This document shows positions 50,898 through 60,303 of a stretch of DNA of 64,000 bases, in pieces. Position numbers and translations under genes: made by a program. How positions within the stretch are numbered: position 1 is the first letter of the stretch; every line of letters begins with the position of its first letter. Source of the DNA: Natrialba swarupiae. GTDB lineage: Archaea > Halobacteriota > Halobacteria > Halobacteriales > Natrialbaceae. The stretch is from assembly GCF_008245225.1 (NCBI RefSeq), contig NZ_VTAW01000001.1:186001-250000 (forward strand). Reading direction: 5' to 3'. The notes below the pieces were generated by a model, which made no database searches, was not told where the DNA came from, and saw only the letters and a list, made by a program, of their open reading frames with translations.

Positions 50898-51749
50898 CTA
50901 CAGGCGTGTCGCCAGCTCCGGTGCGACCGAGACCGCGCTGGCTTCTCGCTCGATGGTATCCGTCCCGTATATCGCCTCGACGCCCGCTCGAGAGAGCTTC
51001 GCGTACGCGTTTTGTGCCAGAAGGGGGTGGACACAGGTGACGAAGACGCGGCCGACGCCGCGCTCGCGGAGGACGGCGACGGCCTCGCTCATCGTCGTTC
51101 CGGTCGCGATGATGTCGTCGGCGACCACGACGTCCCGGTCGGTGACGTCGACGTCGCTCGGCGAAATTTCGACCTCGGTGCCGGAGTGTCGGGTCTTCTC
51201 GAAGTAGTCCGTCTCACCGCCGCCGTAGGCGTCCCGGACGGTCTCCGCGAGGGAGATCGCTCCCGCGTCGGGCGAGAGGAAAACTGGATCGACGAGATCG
51301 GTCGGGAGCGGATCGGCGAGCCGTCCGGCCGCGTCGACCGCGGTTGCCGTCGGCTCGAAGAACTCACAGATCGCTCGCTCGTGGGGGTTGACGGTCAGCA
51401 CGCGATCCGTACCGGTCGAGATCGCACGAGCGACCGCCCGGGCGGAGACCGGCTCGCCCGACTCGAACGCCTCATCCTGTCGGCCGTACCCCATGTACGG
51501 CAGGATCGTGACGACCTCGTCGACGTCGGCCTCGCGAACGGCGTCCTGTAAGAGCAACAACTCGAGGTGGGCGTCGCTCGAGACGGTCGAGGCGACGACG
51601 ATCGCTCGCGTCCGACCCTCGATCTCGGGGACGGTCGCGAACAGTTCGCCGTCGGGAAAGCGGTCGTACTCGACGGGCGCGAGCGGTTCCTCGAGCTCCC
51701 GCGCGAGCGCCGCCGAAAGCGACTGCGACGCGGATCCACTGACGATCAT
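50898..51749 (-). CDS. prs: Ribose-phosphate diphosphokinase (PRPP synthetase)
   Basis: 283 residues. Makes PRPP from ribose 5-phosphate and ATP for nucleotide, histidine and wider metabolism. Visible motifs: FPDGELFATVP, ILPYMGYGRQDEAFESGEPVSARAVA (ATP/R5P loop) and the PRPP-binding VVVADDIIATGTTMSEAV. The length fits the archaeal class III-like enzyme. The ATG at 51749 begins MIVSGSASQSLSAAL. upp and hisI in the same window also depend on PRPP metabolism. Confidence 0.94.
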   Translation of the reverse strand: MIVSGSASQSLSAALARELEEPLAPVEYDRFPDGELFATVPEIEGRTRAIVVASTVSSDAHLELLLLQDAVREADVDEVVTILPYMGYGRQDEAFESGEPVSARAVARAISTGTDRVLTVNPHERAICEFFEPTATAVDAAGRLADPLPTDLVDPVFLSPDAGAISLAETVRDAYGGGETDYFEKTRHSGTEVEISPSDVDVTDRDVVVADDIIATGTTMSEAVAVLRERGVGRVFVTCVHPLLAQNAYAKLSRAGVEAIYGTDTIEREASAVSVAPELATRL

Positions 51750-51835
51750 ACTCGAATCCACAGCGCGCGGGGTAAAACGGGTTTCCGTTCTGTCTCGTTC
51801 GCTCGGCCGAAGCGTACCGGGCGGTTTCGGTTCGT

Positions 51836-52705
51836 TCACTCCGACGAGCGAGGCGACACGGCGGCGAGCCCTGCGACATCGCGAACGCCGAGGACGTGCT
51901 CGCGCCAGCCGTTCGTTTCGACGTCGTCCGTCGCGGCGAGGAACGTTCCGTCCTCGGTGACGGCGTAGACCGCCTCGCCGTAGTCGACGGCGACGATCCG
52001 ACCGTCGGGGGAAGGGACTTCGTCCCACTCCTCGCCGTCGAACGCGTAGACGGCGTCGGTCGAGACGGCGTACGCGCGCCTCGAGTGTGCCGGCGAACCG
52101 TCGGGCGCCACGGCGACCGCCTCGAACGATCCCTCGATCTCCGTCATCCAGCCGTTTCCGAGCCTGAAGAGGCCGGCCGCGGTCGCGACGAGCGGTGTCC
52201 CGGCTTCGTCGACGTCGCGTGCGTCGGTCAACCCGGCGTCTGTGAGTTTGCCGTCGTGGACGCGGTAGACGCCGCCGGCGGTCGCGACGAAGTCGCCGTC
52301 GATCGCCTGGACCGTCGCGTCGAGTTCGTTTGTCAGATCCGTCCACGCGCCGTCTGCACTCCGGCGAGCGACCCTTCCCTCGGCGTCGGCGGCCAGCAGC
52401 GCCGTCCCGTCGGAGCCGACGGCGACCGCCGGACCGAACCCGGTGTCGACGAACTCTCCGTCGGAGCCGCCGGTACCGTCTGTTCTGGTTTCACCCTCGA
52501 GGACGCGGACGTCCTCGTCGGTCGCGATCGCGACCGAGTCGGCGGTCGCGGCGACGTCTCGCGTGTCACAGCGCTCACAGAGACCGAACTCGCCGACGGT
52601 GTCGCCGGCGACGCGGACGCGGACGACGCCGATCGAACTCGCGACGTAGACCTCGAGTGCGCCCGATCGGTCGCCGAAGACGCGTTTCTCCTCGATCGAA
52701 TCCAT
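51836..52705 (-). CDS. HVO_0234-type beta-propeller protein
   Basis: 289 residues of repeated four-strand units such as VATDEDVRVLEGE, VAVGSDGTALLAADAEGRVARRS and VATAAGLFRLGNGW, with a CERCDTRD element near residue 45. It matches what I know as a haloarchaeal HVO_0234-type beta-propeller family of unknown function. In this window it is divergent from glmM. The start at 52705 (MDSIEEKRVFGDRSGALEVYV) avoids a non-conserved extension to 52840. Confidence 0.82.
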   Translation of the reverse strand: MDSIEEKRVFGDRSGALEVYVASSIGVVRVRVAGDTVGEFGLCERCDTRDVAATADSVAIATDEDVRVLEGETRTDGTGGSDGEFVDTGFGPAVAVGSDGTALLAADAEGRVARRSADGAWTDLTNELDATVQAIDGDFVATAGGVYRVHDGKLTDAGLTDARDVDEAGTPLVATAAGLFRLGNGWMTEIEGSFEAVAVAPDGSPAHSRRAYAVSTDAVYAFDGEEWDEVPSPDGRIVAVDYGEAVYAVTEDGTFLAATDDVETNGWREHVLGVRDVAGLAAVSPRSSE

Positions 52706-52800
52706 ACGGGATGCTCGCGGTCGCGGGCCGAAAACGTTCCGTCTGTACGCCCCTGTCGGCTTCGGAACCCCTTTGGGGGATCCCGTCGGACTAGGGATCG

Positions 52801-54165
52801 ATGGAAGTGTTCGGTTCGAGCGGGACACGGGGTGTCGCAAACGAGGAGCTGACGCCCGCGTTCGTCCTGCGCGTCGCGAAAGCGGCGGGGACGGCCTGGG
52901 GGGTCGATCGGGTGGCTATCGCGCGCGATACGCGCGCCACCGGTCGGATGCTGGCCGATGCGGTCGCGAGCGGGCTCGCGAGCACCGGAACCGACGTCGA
53001 CCGACTGGGGACGCTCCCGACGCCCGGCGCGCAGTATTACGCCGAGCGAGAGAGCGTGCCGGTGATCGTCGTGACTGCTTCGCACAACCCGCCGCAGTAC
53101 AACGGGATCAAACTCGTCGGCGCTGACGGCGTCGAACTCGCCGTTTCCGACCTCGAGCGAATCGAAGAGACGCTGCTCGCGGAGGGGTTTGCAGTCGCAC
53201 CTTGGGACGAGACGGGACGCGTCCGAACCGTCGACGGCGTCACCGACGACTACGTCGACGAACTGCTCGCGTCGGTCGACCGTGCGTCGATCGCCGACGC
53301 CGAGTTGACCGTCGCACTCGACCCCGGTCACGGCGCGGGCTCGCTGACGAGCCCCGAGTTCTTCCGCGAACTGGGCTGTCGGGTCGTCACGGTCAACGGA
53401 CAGCCGGACGGCCACTTTCCCGGCCGCGATCCGGAGCCAGTCGTCGACAACCTCGAGGATCTCGGGCGACTCGTCCGGGCGACCGACGCCGACGTCGGGA
53501 TCGCTCACGACGGCGACGCCGACCGGGCCATCTTCTTCGACGAAGACGGCGAGTACGTCCAGGGTGATGCCACCCTCGCCGCCCTGGCGGCGGCCGAACT
53601 CGAGGCCGGCGAGACGGCCGTCTCGGCGGTCAACGTCTCCCAGCGGCTCGTCGACGTCGTCACCGACGTCGGCGCGGAACTCGAGTTGACGCCGATCGGC
53701 TCGACGAACATCATCACCCGAATCAGGGAACTCGAGGCAACGGGCGAGCGGGTGCCGATCGCGGGCGAGGGCAACGGCGGGATCTTCTTCCCGGAGTTTC
53801 GTCTCTCCCGAGACGGCGCGTTCACCGCCGCGCGGTTTCTCGAACTCGTCGCCGAGCAGCCGGTCAGCGAGATCGTTTCCCCCTACGACGGCTACGCGAA
53901 CGTCCGTCGGAACGTCTCCTACAGTTCGACCGCCGAACGCGACGCGATGCTCGACGCCGCCGCGAACCACGCCAAGGGTGCCGACGCCGAACTCAACACT
54001 CGCGACGGCTACCGGCTCGACTACGGCGACGCCTGGGTGCTCGCCCGCCCCTCCGGCACCGAACCGCTCGTGCGGGTCTACGCCGAGGCCCGCGACGAAG
54101 ACCGGGCGACGGAACTCGCCGATGGGATGTACGAGACACTCGAGGACGCGAAATCGAGGGCCTGA
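52801..54165 (+). CDS. glmM: Phosphoglucosamine mutase / phosphomannomutase family
   Basis: 454 residues of the alpha-D-phosphohexomutase superfamily. The active-site phosphoserine is in TASHNPPQYNGIK, the metal loop is DGDADR, the sugar loop is GEGNGGIFFPEF and the phosphate loop is RPSGTEPLVRVYAE. It interconverts hexose or hexosamine 6- and 1-phosphates and feeds nucleotide-sugar and glycan synthesis. GlmM and phosphomannomutase cannot be separated by sequence alone here. It starts MEVFGSSGTRGVAN. Confidence 0.93.
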   Translation: MEVFGSSGTRGVANEELTPAFVLRVAKAAGTAWGVDRVAIARDTRATGRMLADAVASGLASTGTDVDRLGTLPTPGAQYYAERESVPVIVVTASHNPPQYNGIKLVGADGVELAVSDLERIEETLLAEGFAVAPWDETGRVRTVDGVTDDYVDELLASVDRASIADAELTVALDPGHGAGSLTSPEFFRELGCRVVTVNGQPDGHFPGRDPEPVVDNLEDLGRLVRATDADVGIAHDGDADRAIFFDEDGEYVQGDATLAALAAAELEAGETAVSAVNVSQRLVDVVTDVGAELELTPIGSTNIITRIRELEATGERVPIAGEGNGGIFFPEFRLSRDGAFTAARFLELVAEQPVSEIVSPYDGYANVRRNVSYSSTAERDAMLDAAANHAKGADAELNTRDGYRLDYGDAWVLARPSGTEPLVRVYAEARDEDRATELADGMYETLEDAKSRA

Positions 54166-54358
54166 CCGCGGCCACGCGTCTCTACCGACAGTCGTTCTTT
54201 CCGTCCGTTCGTGGGCCGTTCGACGGAACCGTACGCAGCGTTTCGGTGATCGACGACCGAGTTCTCGAGCGGTTCGAGTCGATTCGGTCGATCGCGATGT
54301 CGCGCCATACTCGCGACCCCCAGGTGGGCGTGCCGGCGCTGACGGACAGTAGCCCGTC

Positions 54359-55552
54359 TTAGATGGGGTCGTCGACCTCGAGCGCCGCCTCGAGTTCCTC
54401 GCGTTCGGTCCGCAACGCCTCGAGTTCGTCCTCGACGCGACCGGACGCGAGGCGGTCACGTTCCTCGGGCGTGAGCTGGGCGACCGCCTGCGCTGCGGTC
54501 TGGAGCCGATCGTACTCGTCGTCGTACGTAAGTAGGCGAACCGTCCGGAGCGCAGCGACGGTCTCCTCGTCAGCGACGCGGGCGACGAAGGGTCGGATCT
54601 CCCGCGTCCGCCGGCACAACACCTCGGCCTCGTCCGGTGGCCACTCGATAGTCAGCGCCTCGGCGTCGATCCCGTCGAGGTAGGTCTGCTGGGTCGCGAC
54701 CCGTCGTTTGAGGACGTCTGCATCCTCGACGTAGTGCGAGAGTTTCGACCGCGAGTAGTCGGCGTACTCGAGCAACTCGGGGATCGTGTACTCGCCGTCG
54801 GAACTCTCGACGACGTACTCCCGCAGGTCCTCGGGCGGTCGATCGTACCCGACGAACGGGTACCACCGGCTCCGCTCGAGGAGGGCGAACACCTCGCGAG
54901 CGGAGGCCTCGAGGCGGTACTCCGCGAACGCCTCACGGATCGCCTCGTTGTAGCGGTCGATCGGCTCTCGTAGACGGTCGACCGGCGCGTCGAGGTCGGC
55001 TGTCGACAGTTCGAGTAACCGTTCGTGCTCGTCGATCTCGTCGTCGATCTCCCGGAGCCGTTTGCTCGCTTCCGTTCGGGCCTCGTCCAGCGCCTCGCGT
55101 GCGTGCTCGCGATCGTCGACCAGTTCGGCGTACCGGGAGGCGGGTTCGAGGGCGGCGTGTGCCCGCTCGAAGTCCGACTCGCTCAGCCGGCGCTTGTCGA
55201 TCGCCTCGAGTGCGTCCTCGAAGGCGCTGCGTCCCTCGAGATCGTCGGGTAACCTATCGACGAGCGTGGCGAACTGGCCCTCGAGTTGGACGTATGCTTT
55301 GAAGTTTTCACGCCCGGTGCCGGTCGCCCGATCGACGTACGTCTCGAGCAGATCCGTCGCGGTCCGGTAGGCGTCGGCTGCGTCCTCGACTGCGTCGGTC
55401 GCGTCCTCGACTCCCCGGCCGCCGTGGTCGTCGATCTCGCGCTCGATCCGGTCGAACCGTTCGCGGGCCGCCTCGAGTTCCGCAAGCGGCGTCGACCCGT
55501 CCCGGTCACCGTCGCTCGCGTTCGAACCGGGTGAGTGGGCGCGTTCGCTCAT
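54359..55552 (-). CDS. Coiled-coil protein (DUF7118-like)
   Basis: 397 residues, largely alpha-helical and very rich in Glu, Arg, Ala and Leu, with long coiled coils at about 20-100, 150-200 and 365-395. A less helical centre reads RSRWYPFVGYDRPPEDLREYVVES and YADYSRSKLSHYVEDA, possibly a winged-helix-like core. It resembles a haloarchaea-only family (DUF7118). It starts 3 nt after the hisI stop, so the two are one operon. Function unknown. Confidence 0.82.
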   Translation of the reverse strand: MSERAHSPGSNASDGDRDGSTPLAELEAARERFDRIEREIDDHGGRGVEDATDAVEDAADAYRTATDLLETYVDRATGTGRENFKAYVQLEGQFATLVDRLPDDLEGRSAFEDALEAIDKRRLSESDFERAHAALEPASRYAELVDDREHAREALDEARTEASKRLREIDDEIDEHERLLELSTADLDAPVDRLREPIDRYNEAIREAFAEYRLEASAREVFALLERSRWYPFVGYDRPPEDLREYVVESSDGEYTIPELLEYADYSRSKLSHYVEDADVLKRRVATQQTYLDGIDAEALTIEWPPDEAEVLCRRTREIRPFVARVADEETVAALRTVRLLTYDDEYDRLQTAAQAVAQLTPEERDRLASGRVEDELEALRTEREELEAALEVDDPI

Positions 55553-55555
55553 GGG

Positions 55556-55927
55556 CTAGCTCTCGTACACCGCGTCCGGATCGAACACCATCTCGCCGAC
55601 GTTCTCGCCTTCGACCGTCCGGTAGAAACACGACTTGTGGCCCGTATGACACGCGCCGCCTTCCTGGTCGACGACGTAGAGGAGGGTATCGGCGTCACAG
55701 TCCACTCGGACCTCCTGGACCGCCTGGACGTGACCGCTCGTCTTCCCTTTCTCCCACAGCTCCTCGCGGCTCCGCGAGTAGTAGTGTGCTCGCCCCGTCT
55801 CGCGGGTTCGCTCGAGCGCCTCGGGGGAGACGTAGGCGAGCATCAACACCTCGCCGGTCTCGGCGTCCTGTGCGACGGCGGGCACGAGTCCGGTCTCACC
55901 GAAGTCGATGGCAATTCCGTCGTCCAT
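55556..55927 (-). CDS. hisI: Phosphoribosyl-AMP cyclohydrolase (histidine biosynthesis)
   Basis: 123 residues. Third step of histidine synthesis: opening of the purine ring of phosphoribosyl-AMP. Conserved blocks: [50 protein letters not shown] and [13 protein letters not shown], including the zinc-binding Cys and the Asp-x-Asp-x-Asp metal site (DCDAD). It is the mono-functional HisI form with no HisE part. Other his genes are not in the window. Confidence 0.96.
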   Translation of the reverse strand: MDDGIAIDFGETGLVPAVAQDAETGEVLMLAYVSPEALERTRETGRAHYYSRSREELWEKGKTSGHVQAVQEVRVDCDADTLLYVVDQEGGACHTGHKSCFYRTVEGENVGEMVFDPDAVYES

Positions 55928-55987
55928 ATCGGGACGGATGTCCGTCGGGGCGATAGGTCTTTTGCCGCTTAGAAATCCGACCGCGGA

Positions 55988-56665
55988 TCACCGACTCGAG
56001 TCGACGGCCGCTTCGATCTCCGCGGCAATCGTCGGCGGTACGACGAGACGCCGTGGTCCCGGAACGTACTCCCCGCCCGGCTGTGCGTACCGCAGGTTGA
56101 GGACGGTCACGCCGCCGACCTCCCAGACGGAGACGCGATCGATCGTCTCGAGGTCGATCGCCAGGTCGGGGTCGGAGAGATACAGCGTCTCCGCATCCCG
56201 GTCGACGGCACCGGCCGACCGAAGAAACGAGGAGAGTACGAGCGCGACGAACGCGAACGGCATCAGCAGCGTCGCCATAGCGGTGAACGGACTGGCACCG
56301 AGTGGTCCCAACGCGGCGCTGCCTTCCGCGACTCTGCCGGCCAGCATTAACGCGACGATGATCCCAGCCATGACGACCGTCCCGACGGCGGCGTCCACCG
56401 CACGCCCCGTCGAGTCCTTGACGACCGCAATCGCGATGACCGTGACGGCGAGTGCGCCGAGGAGAGCGAGGATGAGCGGCTGGAGTTGGGGCCAGGCCTG
56501 TCCGGCGAAATCGTACACTCGCCAGAGCGCGACGATCGAGATTGCCGCGAAGAACGTGCCGACGCCGAGCGACCAGCAGAGTCGAACGGCCGTCGACGTC
56601 GAGCCGTCGCGTCGCCACTGGATCGTGTTCGGATCGTTCGAATTTCCGGTCGCGTCCGCTCCCAT
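55988..56665 (-). CDS. Four-helix membrane protein with PH-like tail
   Basis: 225 residues. Four membrane helices (about 30-50, 62-82, 90-110 and 120-140) are followed by a soluble C-terminal beta-rich part: LYLSDPDLAIDLETIDRVSVWEVGGVTVLNLRYAQPGGEYVPGPRRLVVPP. That tail resembles a bacterial PH-like domain. No function is known. The start at 56665 excludes a non-hydrophobic leader reading up to 56755. Confidence 0.78.
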   Translation of the reverse strand: MGADATGNSNDPNTIQWRRDGSTSTAVRLCWSLGVGTFFAAISIVALWRVYDFAGQAWPQLQPLILALLGALAVTVIAIAVVKDSTGRAVDAAVGTVVMAGIIVALMLAGRVAEGSAALGPLGASPFTAMATLLMPFAFVALVLSSFLRSAGAVDRDAETLYLSDPDLAIDLETIDRVSVWEVGGVTVLNLRYAQPGGEYVPGPRRLVVPPTIAAEIEAAVDSSR

Positions 56666-56747
56666 ACCCGTTCTCGGGTTCGATCGGGTAAAGACCGTTC
56701 GATGTCCCCTCGTCCGACCGCTCGAGCGGACGTCCTTGAGGAACCGA

Positions 56748-56948
56748 TCAGGCACCCGACTCGAGTCGGCCCAAACCGACCCGGTAAACGAGTACGTACG
56801 AGACGACTAGGGAGAGCACCACCAGCGGAAGTGCGACGCCGATCAGCGAGAACGGATCGGGAGGGGTCACGGCCGTCGCGATCACGAGCGCCACCGCACA
56901 CAGCGCGACGGTCGCCGTGAGGAATCGCAGGAACTCACTCGAGTTCAT
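56748..56948 (-). CDS. 66-residue two-helix membrane protein
   Basis: Starts MNSSEFLRFLTATVALCAVALVI, with a second helix LIGVALPLVVLSLVVSYVLVY and a short basic/polar end GLGRLESGA. It is the only protein-like part of a very long open frame to 58967. It lies between the phosphate transporter and the PH-like membrane protein on the same strand. Function unknown. Confidence 0.7.
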   Translation of the reverse strand: MNSSEFLRFLTATVALCAVALVIATAVTPPDPFSLIGVALPLVVLSLVVSYVLVYRVGLGRLESGA

Positions 56949-57001
56949 ACGAAACGTACCGACAGCCGCCGGATGTGTGTTACGGTGAATCGGCGAGCGC
57001 G

Positions 57002-58189
57002 TCAGAACAGCAGCGTCGCGAACGCGAGGTAGCCGACGTAGGAGACGACGATCGAGCCGGCCAGCGAGAGCACCCACGCCAGCACCGTATACCCCATCTT
57101 GCGCGCGCTGACGCCGCCGCCGCCCGCCGCGGCGTAGCCGCTGCCGATGATCGAACTGACGATGATCTCGTTGAACGAAACGGGGATGCCAAAGAGGACG
57201 GCGGTCTGTGCGATAATAAACGAGGGGATGAGTGCCGCGATCGACCGGCGCGGGCCGAGCGAGGAGTAGTCCTGCGAGATCGCCTTGATCATCCGGGGCG
57301 CACCGGTCCACGACCCCAGTAAGAGCCCGAAGCCGCCGCCGAACAACAGGGCGAGCAGGGAGACTCCGACGTCGCCCGACAACGGAATCAGCGGACCGAT
57401 CGCCAGCCCAACCTGGCTGCCGCCTGCAGAGAAGGCGACCAGCCCGCCCAGTATCAACAGGAAGTGTCGCTCGCCCCGTTCGACTCCGTTTTCGAGATCG
57501 ATCGCGATCGCTCCCCCCCAGATCGCCGCCATCACGGTCGTCGCGGTGACGACACCGACGAACGCCGGTCCGGGAAGCCAGCCGCCGGTTGCCTGTGCGA
57601 TCGATGCGCCGCCGTCGGCTGGGCCGAGGACGGCGAACTCGATGTTCGCGACGAGGACGCCGACGAGCGCAGCGAGAACGACGATGAGATACTGCTCCGA
57701 GATCGGCTCGGCCCGAAGCGTTCTGGCGATACCGTAGGCGAGTCCGCCGCCGACGAACGGCGTCAGAATCCACAGTGTGGCGATCTCGGCGTACTTCGGC
57801 CAGGCCGGATCGCCTCCCATCGCGAGGCCGACGCCGACGACCGCCCCAGTCACCGTAAACGCCGTCGCTATCGGATACCCCGCGAAGACGCCGATCGCGA
57901 CGAGGACGGCCGCGATCACCAGCGCGATCGTCGCCGCCATCGGCGACAGCGTAACGCCGCCGATCAGCTCCGTCCCCACCGCTTCGGAGACGTTCGCACC
58001 CTGTAACACCGCACCGGCGAATCCGAGAATGCCAACGAGAAAGCCCGCACGCATCACCGAGATCGCGTTCGCACCGACCGCCGGCGCGAACGGGGTGGAG
58101 CCGCTCGAGCCGGCACCGATCGCCCACGCCATAAACAGGCTGGCCAGCGCAGCGACCAGAAACGTCGCGATCGTCGCGATCTCGACCAT
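57002..58189 (-). CDS. Inorganic phosphate transporter (PiT family)
   Basis: 395 residues with about ten to eleven membrane helices. The PiT signature repeats are visible: N-terminal GAGSSGSTPFAPAVGANAISV and C-terminal GIPVSFNEIIVSSIIGSGYAAAGGGGVSARKMGYTV. A cytosolic loop follows DLENGVERGERHFL. PiT proteins import phosphate with Na+ or H+. A PhoU-like regulator is not adjacent; the DUF5828-like gene lies upstream on the same strand, 87 bp away. Confidence 0.92.
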   Translation of the reverse strand: MVEIATIATFLVAALASLFMAWAIGAGSSGSTPFAPAVGANAISVMRAGFLVGILGFAGAVLQGANVSEAVGTELIGGVTLSPMAATIALVIAAVLVAIGVFAGYPIATAFTVTGAVVGVGLAMGGDPAWPKYAEIATLWILTPFVGGGLAYGIARTLRAEPISEQYLIVVLAALVGVLVANIEFAVLGPADGGASIAQATGGWLPGPAFVGVVTATTVMAAIWGGAIAIDLENGVERGERHFLLILGGLVAFSAGGSQVGLAIGPLIPLSGDVGVSLLALLFGGGFGLLLGSWTGAPRMIKAISQDYSSLGPRRSIAALIPSFIIAQTAVLFGIPVSFNEIIVSSIIGSGYAAAGGGGVSARKMGYTVLAWVLSLAGSIVVSYVGYLAFATLLF

Positions 58190-58276
58190 CTACGGAGTTC
58201 CTACTGGCGGGTCCTACAAGTGTGTGCCGACCTGTACTCGCCGAAGCGAACGGCACCTCGTCGGGCGGGACCGAAC

Positions 58277-59005
58277 TCAGTTCGTCGTCGACCGCGAGTT
58301 GTCCTCCGGCTCCGGCTCCGGCGGCGGTTCGGCGCCTTCGATCGCTTCGGCGGCGTCGGTATCTTTCTCGACTTCGACGTGCCAGCGGTCGATCTCGTCG
58401 TCGTACTCGGCGAGGCGATCCGAGACCTTCTCTTTGAGCTCGTCGTCGTTGACGTTGACTTCGAAGACGAACTGTTCCCCGGCGTCGCCGTTTCGCGTCG
58501 ACTGCTGGATGTTCGCACTGACGAGTTCGTTGTCGAAGTAGTACGGTGCGAGCTGTGTCATCACGTTCTGGTAGACGGTGTCCTCGACTCGCCGCAGCGC
58601 CTTCCGGCCCGCGGAGTCGGCCGCCCGCGCGACGTAGTCGATCGACTCCTTCCAGTTGTCGACCGCCGCGTCGGGGTCGTCCTCCTCGAGTTGCTCGTAG
58701 GACTCCGAGAGTTTCTCGCCGGCGGTCTTGATGTCCTCGTCGGGCCCTTTGCCGGCTTTCTCGCCCTTTCCTTCCTCGACGCTCGCCTGATCGGCTGTCT
58801 TCTCGCTGACGTCCGCTTCCAGGGTTTCGTGGGCTTTCGGCCGCCACTCGTCCCACTCCTCGAACGCACTGGCCAGATGAGCCTCGCCGCCGCGGCCGGG
58901 ATCGTCGACGCTGTGTTCCCGGAGCGCCTGCGTGATGCGTTCGCCGTGTTCGACGACGTCGCCCCAATCACCGCGAATCTTGAATCCCGAGATGCTCTCT
59001 TCCAT
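58277..59005 (-). CDS. DUF5828-like cytosolic protein
   Basis: 242 residues, acidic and mostly helical. It begins MEESISGFKIRGDWGDVVEHGERITQAL; a Glu/Lys-rich central linker is followed by NWKESIDYVARAADSAGRKALRRVEDTVYQNVMTQLAPYYFDNELVSANI and a beta segment ending in PPPEPEPED. It resembles a halobacterial family of unknown role. TTTATA at 59036-59041 lies close upstream and could also serve upp on the other strand. Confidence 0.85.
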   Translation of the reverse strand: MEESISGFKIRGDWGDVVEHGERITQALREHSVDDPGRGGEAHLASAFEEWDEWRPKAHETLEADVSEKTADQASVEEGKGEKAGKGPDEDIKTAGEKLSESYEQLEEDDPDAAVDNWKESIDYVARAADSAGRKALRRVEDTVYQNVMTQLAPYYFDNELVSANIQQSTRNGDAGEQFVFEVNVNDDELKEKVSDRLAEYDDEIDRWHVEVEKDTDAAEAIEGAEPPPEPEPEDNSRSTTN

Positions 59006-59102
59006 TCGGCTGGCCGACCCGTACGGTGTGGATCGGTATAAACTTCTTCGCTGACGGATGCCGATCGATAACGTGAACTATCCGGCGACAGCCTGTACGA
59101 GT

Positions 59103-59780
59103 ATGCCGATCGAGAACCGGGAGAACGCGTATCTCATCACGCACGGACTGGCGAAAGACACGCTCTCACGCATCCGAGACGTCGAAACAGAACAGGTCAG
59201 CTTCCGAAAGGGGCTCGTCAAACTCGGGCGCATCTGTGGCTACGAGATCATCGATGGCCGAATGGAAACCGAGTACGTCGAGATCGAGACGCCCCTCGAG
59301 CCGACGATGGGCGAGCGCGTCCGCGGACTCGACGACGTCGTCATCATCAACGTCTTGCGCGCCGCGACGCCGTTCGTCGAGGGGCTGTTGAAGGCGTTCC
59401 CCCGCGCACGACAGGGCGTCATCAGCGCGAGCCGCGACGAGGAAGCTGGCCGAGCGGAGGACGGCTCGTTCCCGATCACCGTCGACTACGTCAAACTCCC
59501 CGAGATCCACGAGGAGGACACGGTGATCGTCGCCGATCCGATGCTCGCGACGGGCAGTACGATGTGTACGGTGCTCGATCACGTCGTCGAGAACTCCACC
59601 GAGCCGGAGAACCTGATCGTTCTCTCGGCGGTCTCAGCACCCGACGGACTGCTCCGGGTCTCCGAGTCGGTTCCCGAGGCCGACCTGCTTACGGTCTCGA
59701 TCGACGACTACCTCGACGAGGACGGGTTCATCGTCCCCGGACTTGGCGACGCCGGCGACCGGGCGTTCCGAACGACCTGA
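59103..59780 (+). CDS. upp: Uracil phosphoribosyltransferase
   Basis: 225 residues. Salvages uracil to UMP with PRPP. Motifs: [39 protein letters not shown], the PRPP-binding [14 protein letters not shown] and the uracil-binding region near [17 protein letters not shown]. The ATG at 59103 ([16 protein letters not shown]) is chosen over the in-frame 59058. It is single and divergent from the DUF5828-like gene. Confidence 0.95.
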   Translation: MPIENRENAYLITHGLAKDTLSRIRDVETEQVSFRKGLVKLGRICGYEIIDGRMETEYVEIETPLEPTMGERVRGLDDVVIINVLRAATPFVEGLLKAFPRARQGVISASRDEEAGRAEDGSFPITVDYVKLPEIHEEDTVIVADPMLATGSTMCTVLDHVVENSTEPENLIVLSAVSAPDGLLRVSESVPEADLLTVSIDDYLDEDGFIVPGLGDAGDRAFRTT

Positions 59781-59851
59781 GCCGGCGCTGTGCAGGTCGA
59801 CTCGAGACGGGTGACACGCCGTTTTTTGCACACGGAGAGTAAGTATCACGC

Positions 59852-60238
59852 ATGGACTACGCCGTCGTCGACCCGGAGGGCCTCGAGCCCGAAGACGACC
59901 GACCGTGTGACTGCCGGAAGCTGAGCGAACCCGCGGGTCTCGAGCAACTCGCGATCAACTGCTTTCGTGCGGAGCCGGGCGAACAGATCCCACTCGCCTA
60001 CCACTACCACGAGATCCAGGCGGAGGCGTTCGTCGTCCAGTCGGGCGTTCTTCACGTAGAGACTCCCGAGGGGGAGTTTACGGTTCCAGCGGGGGCGGCG
60101 TTCGCGGCGCAGCCGGGAGCGCCCCACCGAGCGTACAACCCCGACGACGCCGAGACTGCGGTCGAGGTGATCGCACTCGGTGCGCCGGCGGTCGACGGCG
60201 ACGCCGTTCAGTACGACCCGAACGAGGACGGTCGCTGA
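59852..60238 (+). CDS. Cupin-domain protein
   Basis: 128 residues, a paralogue of the cupin at 11115. Motif 1 is AYHYHEIQAEAFVVQSGVLHVETPEGE, motif 2 is PGAPHRAYNPDD; the N terminus MDYAVVDPEGLEPEDDRP matches the other protein's D-P-x-x-L-E-P pattern. It has a CDCRK element that the other lacks. TTTTTTGC at about 59821 lies 28 nt before the start, which suggests a leaderless transcript. Ligand unknown. Confidence 0.88.
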   Translation: MDYAVVDPEGLEPEDDRPCDCRKLSEPAGLEQLAINCFRAEPGEQIPLAYHYHEIQAEAFVVQSGVLHVETPEGEFTVPAGAAFAAQPGAPHRAYNPDDAETAVEVIALGAPAVDGDAVQYDPNEDGR

Positions 60239-60272
60239 GCGTCGAGGCAGGTGGACTGTCGTTGATGTGATG

Positions 60273-60279
60273 TTTTTAA
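60273..60279 (+). promoter_or_regulatory. TATA-like box of pspA
   Basis: GATGTTTTTAAGG is centred 28 nt before the pspA ATG, giving a leaderless start. Confidence 0.55.
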
Positions 60280-60303
60280 GGGTGACGAGCGATACGTACG
60301 AGT

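Noticed and set aside
56748-58967. Minus-strand open frame of 739 codons, and the similar frame 34895-37102
   Set aside because: Only the last 66 codons (membrane protein) or 149 codons (prefoldin) are protein-like; the rest is a shadow of the neighbouring genes.
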